Positions 45,469 through 57,389 of a stretch of DNA of 64,000 nt are shown here, piece after piece. Location of the stretch: the NCBI GenBank assembly GCA_905221605.1, contig CAJNDS010002186.1, positions 67,001 to 131,000 of the forward strand, written 5' to 3'. The position numbers were made by a program, and so were the translations under genes. The notes beneath the pieces were generated by a model. It was not told where the DNA came from. It ran no database searches and worked only from the letters and a program-made list of their open reading frames with translations. Source of the DNA: Symbiodinium natans. Taxonomy: Eukaryota > Sar > Dinophyceae > Suessiales > Symbiodiniaceae. The stretch's first letter is position 1, and the number at the start of each line of letters is the position of its first letter.

Positions 45469-48400
45469 CTATACATATACATAGTCATAGACATATACAT
45501 ATCATACACATACATACACATACATACATACATACATGCGTACATATATAATGTCTACATACACATATGCAACATATGGGCGCTTTGCTGGAGGCTTACT
45601 GTGCGAAGGCGTGAAGCGTCAATCATCAGTCTGATGATTCACGTCTGCTGTGGCGTGTCATCCATCCAAGCACGCACATGTGTCTATGAAAACAAATTCT
45701 CCGAAAGCCTGCAGAGTCTCCTGTACTTACGAAGCTTCAAAACATCACAGACGAGACTGTCAAGCGCCAATCACTTCAAGTGGGACAGTACTATCGAGCT
45801 GATACTGTAGGTGGTTTGCGGAAGTCGCGTCCTATCATCAGTCCTGCTCATCAGTCGAGCCAAAGTTAGCGGAATAGGTCAGGACAGTACATCAGGTATT
45901 TATATGTACTGTTATGACATAATTAATGATTCAGCCGAGGGGCTAAGCACCAGCTCCCTGGCAAGGCTGCCAGGCCCCATGGCGACGCCTGGAGCCAGGC
46001 CGAAGCCCACAAACTCTATCTCCTCCTGCCGGGCACACCGCGGCACGCCATCTCCAGCACAACAAATGCAATGCGGCTGAGCACCTTCTTCGGCAAATCG
46101 CCCTCGAGTTTGTCCATCAGGATCTGGAAAGTGGAGCCCGGTTTCAGGGTCTTTGGCGCGCTGTGCAGCACTGTTGGTGCGATCAACAGCGGCGTCAGGT
46201 CTGTGCCCTTCGCCTCGCACGAGACGGAACATAAAGCAAACTGAGACTGCGAAAAATGAAGCTCGACTGCGCCAGCCTGCGACTTGACAAACTCGAGTCC
46301 TTTGCCCTGATATCCCAAGGCTGTGTGACGCTGAGCTGATGTAAGGTGTGCGGGGAGGTCGCCAGGGCCAATGAGCTTCGACTTCTGGGCCAAGGCGGCC
46401 TCGAGCTCCTGCAATACTCTCTCTGGTGGGAGCATGACAACAATGATAGCAGCAATAGCTGCACAATTCATATAGATGTGTATGTACCCAAACACACATG
46501 TTTTTCATACATACATACTGCAATCTGGTTAGCAAGGCGTGTAGTTTGTAAGTGACACTTGAACGAATAGACCAAAACAAAACCACACACAAAACACAAA
46601 ACAAAATTAATCACATAGAATAACGCAGACAGTGCTCTTTCAAAACCATAACCCAAAAACACACAACTAACTTGCAGACCGAATTCCCACAATCAAAAAC
46701 CAAAAGTATGTAGACAGGATTTCTTCAAAACCAACACCACCAATGCTGCATGGCTTACAGGCGAAAATGACGAAGGACAGCTACTGGGACAGACGCTGGG
46801 ACTCATCGGCTCCACGCGAAAAAACTACATACACAGCCACTTGGAGCCTTATTGGTTGAATGAGCACCACACGTCTTTTTGATATGCGGACCACATAAAG
46901 GCTATATTTCAAACGGTCCAAGCTAAAAACATCATTTTGTACTTGCGCATTCAAATGCAAAACCCTTAATCACCTACAACAATGCAGGGTTGATTCCGAA
47001 AGTTTAGAAGCTCACGGACCTAACTAAGCTGGAATGACCCCCAGAGGCCGGAAGAACTTGGGGTCTTTTCCAAAGCGTATACAAGCTTGAACATCTCCAT
47101 CTTCGTTTAAAAAGATGCTCAAGGCTTCATGTTGATCCAGCGACTATCTAAAATTGAAACTAGGGATGGGACCCCTCATCTTGCGCAGTAATTTATTCAT
47201 TCTGGTCTATTGCTAGGAGCTTAAACTATTCGATCTTGAGCGTGCTCATAGGTCTATATTCATTTTGGGGGCTGAATATGTTCATGCGTCGTTTTCATCC
47301 AATGCCTCCGCTAACTTGAACCCTTATCTTGAAGAACTGGCCTCAGGCATGTTGGCAAGGAGCTTATCCACCTCTGGGGTCTTGGGCACCAAAGTCTCCC
47401 AGCGCTTCAGGCCCACCAGCACGTCACCGCCAACTTTCAGCTTGCCGCCCTTGTTGACCCATTGACGTACCTGAGCAAAGCATTGCGCAATCTTCCAGCA
47501 GCTCGAGAACAGATCATTCTCGCAAAGCTTCACACGTGTGAGACGGAGCTGAATCTGGAGGCGATGCAATGTGCACAGCGTTGCCATTCTGGGCCAGGGT
47601 GCGGCATCTGCTGTCTTTGGTTCGATGCCAGGCTCAATCATGATGGCCTTTGATTACATTGATGCATGGACGATTCACACCTTAAGCAAGCTGCAAGTGA
47701 CGCTGCGTTCATCCAGGAGGCGATGCCCAGCCGCAACTTGTATTCGGAGAAAGGTGTAACTGCTCGCTCGAGGGGGAAGACCTCGCTGGCCACCTCCTGG
47801 GTCTCGGAAGAGAATTCTCTGAAGGAATCTCAACAGAAATAGTTTCTCAACATGATTCGACGAGGGAGCAAAAGTGAGAGCAAGAGAGTGCTCGTGCAGA
47901 CATGAGTGTGGCAGTGCATGCTTGACTAGGTGCAGTGAGGTGAGGCGAGACGAGAAAGAAAGGCCGAAGAAGCTTTCTTCGGCAAGGAAGCCGAGGCGGC
48001 TTGACATCTTACATGTTTTTACACAACAATTTTGCATTGCAAGGGCCACTCGACCCTGCCCCAGCCTTCGCGTGGTTGATCTTTCGCACATCCAGGGAGT
48101 ACTCCTTTGCAATCCGGATATCCGAGCCTCAAGCAGAATGTTGCGAAGGCTATCAGGTGATGGTTTAGAGGCCCACGACCTTCCGTACCACCAGCCCAGT
48201 CGGAGTCCCAAGGCGTCATTTGCGATGTACCTCGGCAGAAGGATGTGGGCGACTTTTTTGAAGCACCTCCCTGCACATTCCAGACAAGATGCGGCTGTCA
48301 AATCTGCACAGGATGTTCCTGAGCTGAGTTCGCCAAACCGGAGCCGTTGTGTAATGTAGCTTCGTATTTGTGCGAAGAGCTCTTTCACGGATCTTGTCCA

Positions 48401-51060
48401 GCAGCGGCTCATAAACACTAAAAACACATAAACCACACCTCTACTTGCCTTTCCTTTCGCGCGCCGGCTGCGACTGAAAATGTCGATTTGATTTGTGCCT
48501 CGAAATGTCGTTTCGGACATCAGCAGCTCGTACTTCTGCGCCCACCGTCACGCATCATACACTGCTGTTAGGCTCTAATGACTCAGTTAATCTAGTGATC
48601 GCTCCGGCCTGTGTTTCAGGGTTGCCGGTCGGAATATTGTGTCTCAACTGCGCATCTTGATGTGCAGGGCCAGACCTATCTGCCGCTGCCGCTCCAAAAA
48701 GATCTTCATACACTGAACTGGACTAGCAAACTTCCCCGTGCTGACTGAATGCAGTAATTGAGAATGGCAGACCAAATGCCTGAGATCAGGTGTCAAGACT
48801 GTTAAGATTGTTTAATGGCCTTTGAGAACCAATGTCTGTCCCGTTTCCCTCGAATAACTCCCGTTGTGGGGATTCCCATCTGCATCCGGTTTTCCTTCGT
48901 CACTCTTTGAAAACCCGTCCATACCAAATGGCGCTTGCTTAAGAACCTGATAAAAATAGCGGCCATGCAGTAGAGCGGAACAAAGTCAGAGCCAAGGCTC
49001 TCAATCACTTGCTGATTGTGGTTGTACTCTGCCAGAGCCGCGTGCTGCTCTCCACTCAGATTGAGGGCATCAAGCAGCACCTCAGGCCACATGAGGTCAC
49101 CCCGACGCTCACGTTCTTGAAGAAACCAAGCCGACAGCTTCTAAGAGAGAGCGGCGAATCTAAAGACGAATCACATGAGTGCGGCGCTGTGTTGTCATTG
49201 TGCGTGCCGTTCTTGCGTGGGGCGGCATCAATCACCAGTGTGCTGAAGTTCGCCTGCGTCCGAGCAGCTCTGAGCAGCTCATGCTACGAGTATAGTGCTC
49301 GAACGCGTGTGAGAGCAAGGTTCATTGGACACATCAATGGATGTGGATGTGGCTTTCGGAGAAGCTTCTGGCAAGCAACCCAGAAACAACCATTGGACCA
49401 TGAGGGAAGCTATGGGAAGGGCCCGGGTAAGACGTCGTCCTGAAACTGGCCTTCACTTTGGCGCGACGTGTAGAGTGACGCACCCCGAGGCACCTAAAGC
49501 CCTTAACCCGAGGATGGCCCTATACGACCCAGACAGGCAGCCCTGTGAAAAGAAACGAATGGCGGCGGAATTCAGATATGTAGGCTTTCTAGATGGTCAG
49601 GGGTTGAAGTTACTTTGGCATCTTGTGGTTTTAAGGTTGGTGAATGTCCAAAAGGGCTGGCAGATGCTATCGCTTGTGGTGCTGTAATATGCAACATGCA
49701 TGCAATCTTAAGCACCCCGCAGCATCACTGTCCATCGCACCTTGTGAGCCTTTCGAAACAGCTCCGCTCCAACATGCGCAGCGGTTCCATTGAAGTCCTG
49801 CACAGCACCGTCAGACCGAATTCTGGTCAAAGACTGCTCTCATCTGTAAGATTCTGTACGCACACGAGTGCTGAAAAACGTCATGATTGTGGATGTTGAC
49901 GATGGGCGGAGGAAGGCCCTTCGCTTTGAAGGTAGCAATCATGATCTCGATGTGAGCCCAGACAGCGTCCGCCGTCCAGTCTTTGCCCTGCGTGCAGAGC
50001 ATGCTGTGCATGTGCTCTGCAGCCATGAAAAGGTTCAACATCACAAAATGCCCCGCGGCGCGATAACTCCGAGAACCTGAGAGGTCATGCAACCCAGAAC
50101 ATAATATCACAAGCCCAGACACGATGGCTTTCTCCTTTGCAGCTGATCTTGCTGTGCTCTATTTTGCTGCCCGGCCTGGCCGGGATTCTTGATACGGATC
50201 TGGTGGAGCTGAAGGCCCTTCTTCGCGAATAAGTCAATCTGGCGCTCGGTCCATTTCTTCAGTGCCTCTGCAATTTCCGGCAATACTCATTGAACATCTT
50301 TGGCTCAGCCTTTTTGAGGCCTCCAGTGGAAACTTGGGCGAGAACACCCAATTTGGCATCGGCCTGAGCTGCACCCGTGCACTTGGACCGATTGTGGCCT
50401 GAGATACGCTGGACTACTCTGAGCTCCACACAGACATTTGGCCTCAAGAAGCTCGAGTGTAGTGTCGTCCTTGCACCGGCAGTCTCTTGCTAGACTTAAG
50501 TTACCAGCAGCACAATGCGGGCATCATTGGCATAAGGTCTGAATGTGACGTGACAGGCCATCATCTTGATATACATGCTCTCAGTTCAAGTCAATGCTTT
50601 GTTTCAGGATGCTTCAGGTCCTGTGGGCTGTAACCTGTTTGCTCGTTGCAGAAGTTGCCGGCATGGAAGTTGTAGGGCATCCAGGGGACCCAGCCTCGGT
50701 CGTTATGTCAAGGCTCGTTACGCAGAATTCGACACGGCCCCGAGGTGAACCCAAGCTCGGGGACAAGACTGTCAACGCTGCCGCTACCCCGGTAGTGCTG
50801 CGACACAATCTCGGCGGTCGATTGAAAGAGAGGAAGGCCTGAGCTGTCACTTTGCCCTGCCGGTCGCTCGTTGGATCTACGGCGTTCCTTCAAACTTTCG
50901 AAGGCCCTCAAAAGCCCCAACAGGGCAGACGTGAGGATGTGGAGAATCTAGGGAAGGCGTCCGCATTCCGAGGCGCGGATCTCGGGAGTCAGCTCCGCCA
51001 GTCCGTTCACGTACTGCGATCGCTGCAGGGAGTGCGCCGGCATGTTGTAGGGCAGGCCTC
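44130..51060 (-). CDS. Pyruvate-carboxylase-like biotin-dependent carboxylase, multi-exon
   Basis: A biotin enzyme moving CO2 to a keto acid such as pyruvate; probably mitochondrial or cytosolic. Minus-strand carboxyltransferase exons with matching phases are 49797-49741 (DFNGTAAHVGAELFRKAHK) and 49253 downward (ANFSTLVIDAAPRKNGTHND). Before them lies the segment ending near 49883 (GLPPPIVNIHNH). Next come 49115-48982 (LNLSGEQHAALAEYNHNQQV), 48230-48180 (QMTPWDSDWAGGTE) and 48127-48066 (GSDIRIAKEYSLDVRKINHA); MTPxDSDWAGGTEGSDIR is a carboxyltransferase hallmark. Five exons at 44957-44130 end in the biotinyl domain. Middle pieces at 47650-47330 and 46440-46040 read as coding. Upstream pieces at 50285-50170, 50440-50290, 50715-50600, 50870-50720 and 51060-50955 look coding. 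No ATP-grasp (biotin carboxylase) domain was recognised. Oxaloacetate decarboxylase-like enzymes are an alternative. Confidence 0.8.
44958..46015. other. Probable intron of the carboxylase gene; hexanucleotide repeat
   Basis: No exon recognised. Contains the (ACATAT)n tract at 45430-45480 and a TACATACA run to 45540. Confidence 0.5.
45430..45540. repeat. (ACATAT)n and (TACA)n microsatellite
   Basis: About eight ACATAT units followed by irregular TACATACA repeats. Confidence 0.95.
46560..47320. other. No exon seen; probable intron
   Basis: A/C-rich, ORF-poor sequence between coding-like pieces of the carboxylase gene. Nothing else supported. Confidence 0.5.
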
Positions 51061-51190
51061 GGCTTCTCAAGGAAAAGGCACTTTATCGTCGAGGTCTCTC
51101 AGAAGACGGGGCAAAGAAACAAATTGACATACAGATACATATATATATATGTACACATATGAGGTTGGAACCTTTATGTATCATCTGACC

Positions 51191-51217
51191 CAGATAGATA
51201 GATAGGTCGATAGATAG
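51191..51217. repeat. (GATA)n short tract
   Basis: Interrupted GATA repeat. Confidence 0.85.
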
Positions 51218-51289
51218 CAGTACCTGTCCTTCATTGCAGAAAGCGAAACTTCAAATCACTCAGTAGCTATCTTAGAAGGCGAAATCACC

Positions 51290-51955
51290 CTATAAATCCC
51301 AATAGTAGCAATTTAGGAGTTTAGAAGTTTAGGCCTTTAGCCCAAATTCAAAACTCCACATATGAGGAATCTAGATTTTCGGCCTTTCGAGAATTCCTAA
51401 AATCCTCATATTCTTTGCTGGCGAGCTTCAAACTCCTAAATTGAAAATATCCGGCATTTAATGATTTGGGAATTCAGGCCTCTGGCCGAAATTTCTAGAT
51501 TCTGAAAATCCGAATATAGATATTAAGAAATTAGGAATTTAGGCCTTTAGGTGAAAGTCGCAAATTCCTAACAATAAAATTAGGACTTTAGGCCTCTAGC
51601 CGAAATTTGGAAATTCCTTATTTCAGAAATTCTCAGATATTCGGAGTTCTGATTGCGGCATTCAAGAGTGTAGGAACTAAGGTATTTGGCCTGCAGCCGC
51701 GAAATTCCTAAATTCCTAAATTCCTGAAAATTCCTGATCAAAAGAAGGCGAGGGCCGGTAGCAGCATTTTTTGACAGGCTTCTGGGAAACATGTGCTGCT
51801 ATCGGCCTCGCCTTAGATCTAAAGAAGGCGAGGGACAACAGCAATTTTTGACCAGAGGAATTTAGGATTTCACGAGATGTGAACCTGTAGGAATTTTAGC
51901 AGAAAGGCCGAATTCTTGAACGACGAATATTCGGAATTTAGAAATTTAGAAAATG
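51290..51955. repeat. Degenerate palindromic interspersed repeat (aggcctytagccgaaatt)
   Basis: At least five variants of a unit with core ttTAGGCCTYTAGCCgaaatt appear near 51328, 51472, 51542, 51584 and 51675, separated by words such as aaattcctaaattcc. The core contains the palindrome AGGCCT and a GGC...GCC stem. The stretch is AT-rich and ORF-poor. Confidence 0.75.
51745..51814. other. Long stem-loop (pre-miRNA-like fold)
   Basis: Arms 51745-51766 (aaggcgagggccggtagcag...) and 51793-51814 pair over about 21 bases with one bulge and one G-U wobble around a 26-base loop. A third, unpaired copy of the arm start (aaagaaggcgaggg) follows at 51821. The fold is seen in the sequence; expression is unknown. 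Confidence 0.7.
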
Positions 51956-52329
51956 CGGCTCACATAATACATACAGGCTTCTCTTACACACATATATATT
52001 ATGACCTGATAATTTGAAGTTTTGACTTAGTATGCAGTGATGCATGAGAGGCGGGCCCAGGCGGAGAATCGTGGCAGGATCAAAGCCGCGAATCAAGCCT
52101 GCGCCCCAGGGCACAAGATGTCTCTGCACTTCGCTACGCTTCTTGGATCGCCAATCCTGCTTGGTACTGTGCACCGCCCGTCTCGTAGCCAACCTGCAAG
52201 GATCAGCTGCCAGAAAAGTGTGCGACAAAAACAACATAAACGGAACACATTGGCAGCAGACAAATTTAGGGAATGTGACCAGTGAGCTCAACTGACGCCA
52301 CGAACACTTTGCTGCTGGAGAATTTAAGC

Positions 52330-55300
52330 TTCTGGCGCAACCGGCTTTCTGTGCCCACACTTCCGCATTGACTCGAGAGATGTTGCTGACCTCAGAACTA
52401 AAAAGGTCATCCATGTCAGTATTTCATCAGTCAATCTTTGTCCACGTCAGAATGCAGAACCGAATACTTAACTTGTTATTGGGCCCCGGGCGGATGCACT
52501 TTCGGAGTCGTTACCTTGCTGTGCTGTATCGCGTGGCGCCACAGTGACCCAGCCACCGCCCTGGATTGAAAACGCACGTCACACGGCATCTCAAGGAATT
52601 TCAGGGAAGGGATATGCTGCCTGCTTATCAAGTGTGGCTCGCAGCTCCGCGATGTAGTCCTCGTAGGATGCCTGCTTTGCAGCCCCATTTCGCTGATGCA
52701 GAGGCATGGGATCAGGACATGTAAAGACACGTGAAGACGGTAGATTCGGTATACATATACACCCATGAAAGTTGCGGGGCCTCTCCCCGGGCGAAGGCGG
52801 TGAACTTGGTGGCCTCCGGCGCACACCTAAGTACAACACGAAGTGAACTGCGTCACCACACAAATTGTGATCCAACAGCGACGAACGGGTGAAAGCTGCA
52901 AACTGTAAACTATGTTAAACTAGAGGTGGAATGCCCAGCAGCTTGGTCAGTTCGTGGCTCAGCTCCTCAACAGCAGATGTGACGCCTGTTCAGAAGGCTT
53001 CTGGATGCCGGACATGTGGGCTACATTGTGCTTCAGATGAACCATGTCGAGAAAAACGTGTTCTTCAAGCGATTCACGTGCTTTGAGGTCCGCGCCTTGC
53101 GTTGGATAGCGCTCAGGGTCGACACCCTCCCCCTTTCGATAGCCGTTCACGATGGCTGGTGCAACCTGCTCCTTCAGCACTGTCAGCACCTCCGCCCGGC
53201 ATGGACACAGACGCAAGATGACGCAAGATGACGCAAGATGATGCAAGACGCCTATACAACCCCCCTGGGATTTTTAGTGGCTGACGCTTCGTTCTGGGTG
53301 ATCTGGGATCTCGATGTGTGCAAAGGTCTCGTTCGACGCTGTCTCGCCAGCTCGAAACCTTTGCCGGGTTTTGCGGTGAGCACATCCAGGAAGAGCAAGA
53401 AAGCCCCTTTGAACCCTCTGCAAATGCAAATTAGTCACTTGAAAGAGCCATGAAGCACAAGCCAAATAGAGCGAGGCAGGTATTGTAGCACAGTGTGGCA
53501 CATGGTCTGGCGCACTGCGTAGTACACCAATCATGAAGGAGCTTGCATGCAACGGCTTGCAAGTGTGTGGGGCTGCTGTATTAGGAGCATGGCTTGCACT
53601 GTCCATTGTGGCTCAATTCAGTACACAAGCAGTACAAAAGGGTCTAGAGTCTAGGCTTTAGACTACGTCGCCAAGTCTGCCGACCCGGAGGCGAGTACGT
53701 GGATTTACCCCATACCCTCAACCCAAATCCCTCGTCCACCGCAAATCGCACTTCTGAGATGACTTGGCAAAACATAGAAGACGCTCTGCTCAGACGCTCT
53801 GCTCAGAGCGCAGTGCACTGTCTGCAACACAGATGCTTAGGACTGGTGAAGAGGTTGTACAAGGTTTGCGCGTATGTAGATGCCGCCTTGGGGACGACAA
53901 AAGCTTGCGTTGACAAGGAGTTGCTGCATGCTGCCCACTGTTTCATAATTCTAACCAGGAAGCTCCCATGACCGCTGGTTTGCGAAGCCTGTGGTGCAGA
54001 AATGCGCTCTGTAGATCGCAAATACTTTTGGCATCTTCTGTCATCCTTTACTTTGCTCCCTGCCTGAAATATTCAGCCGCATTGTCGCACATCTCGTCCC
54101 AAGTGTCTGCCGTGATCACTGCCTGATGTTGGAGAAGGGAATGCTCTTGAGACACCCGGAGAAAATATGGCTTGTCCCGCCTTGCCCAGCTGCGGATCTG
54201 CGGTGAAAGAGATTTCACCTGGAGCCAGCAGCTCTGCCTTGATGTAGTCCAGCCTCGCCAATTAACACTGCAGAGCAGCTCTCTTCTTATAAGCCAGATG
54301 CTTAGAGAAGACAAACACCGAGGCCGGTTCCGAGGCCCAGTCATCCCGAGGATGTTGCCGGCCTGCGGTGTACTTGGAGGTACGTTACAGCGAAACATGT
54401 CATACTAAATACGTCGATTCAAAAGTTCAACATCACACACAGTTCAGTGTACTTTGACGGTTTGTCTTAAGCACCGCAATTTCGGTTCACATATGTTCAC
54501 ATGGCATCCCGCCTGGTAGGTAATCTTGCCATGGCTGTCAGGATTGCCATGCAGCCACCGAGCGTGCAAGACGACGCCACAGTCTTTGGCCGGCTCAAAC
54601 TTCGGGGCTGGGTATCCTTTCGCGCCTGAAGATGGGCAGCCCCATACCAGAGCTTTCAAGCCCGATCCCTCAAAAAAAACGCATATGGTTCTGGCGCTTG
54701 TGAAGCCGAGGTGCGCATCATGAGCTCCGCAAATGTGTAACGGCGATGACCCTTGCTGTCAGTCTGCAGCAGTGCCAGCGCTTCCTCAGATCTTCGACTC
54801 GTCTAGGAGTCTAGCACTTTCTTGCCCAATTTTGTCGTCCCACTCCCGGGAGCCTGTCTACCACGACTAGTGACTAGTGCCGACTCGACAAGTGCACGCT
54901 GTGGCCTCCAGTGCTGACTCGATACCTAATTACCAATTTTTCATCAGAGATGCTTCTGCTCTCTGAAAGCCTGAAGGCCTGGAAGCTTGTCTGAGACTAG
55001 GGCTTTGCTGGTGCCGCTATGTGCCGTTTGTTGACGCTTGTCTGCAAGTGCCCTGGTGGCCTGGTCGCCTAGTCATGTATAAGAACTGCAATTACTGTCC
55101 CGCACAGTATACGGAGTTCCACAACTAAGTGTAGCTGTTGCAAGGTCCAGGGCTTGGCCCATGCGAGGATTTCCACGTTTCTTGGACAGGGCACATTCTC
55201 GACTTGCGGACGTCGGTTGCACTCAATGAAGGTGCACTCGTACACACCTAAGTCTTAAGAGCAAAGTAGCTGGCACCGGCAACCCGAGCGGGCATGAACT

Positions 55301-57100
55301 AAGCAAATCAACATTCGCCCGCATCATCACATGCCGATGCTGACCAGGCAACCCTTCTCGTTCTTGAAGACCAGGGCTTCCATCGTAGCCCTGTTGGACA
55401 AGATGCATTCCAAGAGAAAGCAGGTTTCAGTCGAACCTTTGCCCCCGCCTGGTGTTGTTGTTGCCCATTTTTGCAATATCTCCAGCCCACTTCCGCGACT
55501 TCTGATAGAGATCCTGCGGCCTTGGGTGCCCATCAGCACATGGGAGGAACATGAAACACCAGCAACTAGTAAGTATAGGGGCTCTTGCCAGGGCGACTTG
55601 AGCCCGCAAAGCCAAGGCAGTACAGTACTTGACACCCTGTGGCCGGAATGCCAATGTCGGCACAAAGGGCGCCATCGAGCCTACACTGCCTACACATTGT
55701 TCCAAGGCCTGTGTCTGTGTTTGCACTCGGTTTGCTACTCGTCTTGGAGGATGGCAATGTGCATGGGCTGAGCTTGTCCCATCAGCACCAGTAGAATGGA
55801 AGAAAGCCGGAGGCACAGAAGATGCAAGAGATCAAAGCAACATAAGGAGAGGAAACCAACAACAGCGACAACATGAAGCAACGCGGCAACCCAGCTTTCG
55901 ATTGCTCGGTTATGAGCTGGCATTAAGCCATTAAGCTGCCAGGTAAACTGGAATTTGTCCTAAGGTCCTTAAGTTCAGTGGCACAAGAAGCGCATGTGAT
56001 GGCGGCTTCGGAGACATCAACTCCTCGCTATTCTTATCGACCTCTTCAGAGCAACTCAGTCTCTGCAAGGCACATGAAGAGGTCAATCTTGTCATCGCTG
56101 AGACCAATCTCCACAACCTCATCGACTCGTTGCAAAAAGGTGCAAACGAGCAAACAATCGCAACAAAACCTGCGACAAGCTGTGACAGAATCCTTACATG
56201 CGCCGCTGGCCTTCTGCAAGCCTGAGTTGAACCATACGAAGCGACCACCATCTGCCACAGTGCCTCCATCCACCTCAGCGACACCAGAATCAGGCCACTG
56301 ACGTCCAGATCATTCACGAATACTATACCGCTAGCTCACGCCTCCAGCTCAATCTGGAAGAAACGCCCATCACCTTTCGTGTTGACCTCAGCTTCGACGA
56401 AGATGCACTCGGCTTCTGGCTATGAGAACACGGGTTGGTGTCGCACAGTGCTGCTCTAGGCAAGGCAGAAGGCAAGATCAACTCTAAACCTGACTATCAA
56501 CCATACAGCATTCATCCTTGCAGGCACCATAAGTGGGAATGCCTGCACCGTGACATATAATTATGCTGAATATGCTCCGCAATCTTTCTCTGGATGTGCC
56601 AATTGCCAATTGCCAACCTCTCATGGCTTGACGATCAAAGTTGCCGAGGAGCCCTTTGCTCAAAGTAGATGCCATCAGTTCGGTTCATTTCCGTGATCAC
56701 CTTCTCCACGGACCTGCGAACCTGTGGTAGTCAGGTGCAGTCCGAAATCTGCCGGGCACCTCGATACCCTTTTGTACAGCTTTCGCACCTCATCTGGCTG
56801 GTCGGGATGATGTAGGTGGGCAGTGCCTTTGCCACCGCCGCCGTGAATACTCTTGATCAAACCTTAGATCATCTGAGATCTGAGTTTTCATGTGGAGAAA
56901 GGCGCGGATGTAGACATTGGACCTTTTTCCGAGAAGTTCATGGCCAGCACCTTGTCAATAAACTCCTTCACGCAAGCCTCAGAGGACGTGGGTTTTCTTA
57001 GGCTGGGCCCCACTCTGAAAAGGCCCGGCGATTCTCTCTCTCTATTCCTCTATGCTCCCGTTTGCTCCCTCTATCTGTTGCCTCCTTCGCCTCGGGGTTG
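52330..57100 (-). CDS. Cluster of coding-like exons, product not assigned
   Basis: Many minus-strand segments read as ordinary protein but I do not recognise the family. In transcription order: about 57140-57070 (VLSEEDAPLVDLTNPEAKEA), 56150-56050 (RVDEVVEIGLSDDKIDLFMC), 55540-55330 (RPQDLYQKSRKWAGDIAKMG; MEALVFKNEKGCLVSIGM), 54660-54530 (KALVWGCPSSGAKGYPAPKF; CGVVLHARWLHGNPDSHGK), 54260-54065 (RLDYIKAELLAPGEISFTAD; VITADTWDEMCDNAAEYFRQ), 53425-53365 (GFKGAFLLFLDVLTAKPGK), 53200-53030 (VLTVLKEQVAPAIVNGYRKG), 52695-52600 (QASYEDYIAELRATLDKQAA) and 52415-52330 (DDLFSSEVSNISRVNAEVWA). They lie between the oxygenase and carboxylase genes on the same strand and may belong to either, or to a third gene. 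Splice joins were not resolved. Confidence 0.5.
53211..53247. repeat. 10-bp tandem repeat (acgcaagatg)
   Basis: Three exact copies and a fourth variant copy. Confidence 0.95.
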
Positions 57101-57389
57101 GTGAGGTCCACCAATGGCGCATCTTCCTCAGACAGCACTGTGAAGGGTGGCGTCGGCGCGCCCACTGCCTCGCCTTAACTTGCAAAGGTCTGGGGGCGTC
57201 TGGGTCTAAGAGTGTTGATGCGGCAACGCCTGGATTCAGTACACAGCGCCGAGAGGCATATACGCTTGAAGCCGATCTTCTCCAAACCCTGCGACGCCTT
57301 GGGCTCTGTGCCAGGCCAAACGAGACCGAGCGCTTGAACGCCCACGGCTGCTTCTGCCGATTCCGCAAATGCGGACCAACCCGGCATGA

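Noticed and set aside
49820-49860. Extra exon reading MRAVFDQNS between carboxyltransferase exons
   Set aside because: Joining HNH directly to DFNG, as family spacing expects, leaves this piece in the intron.
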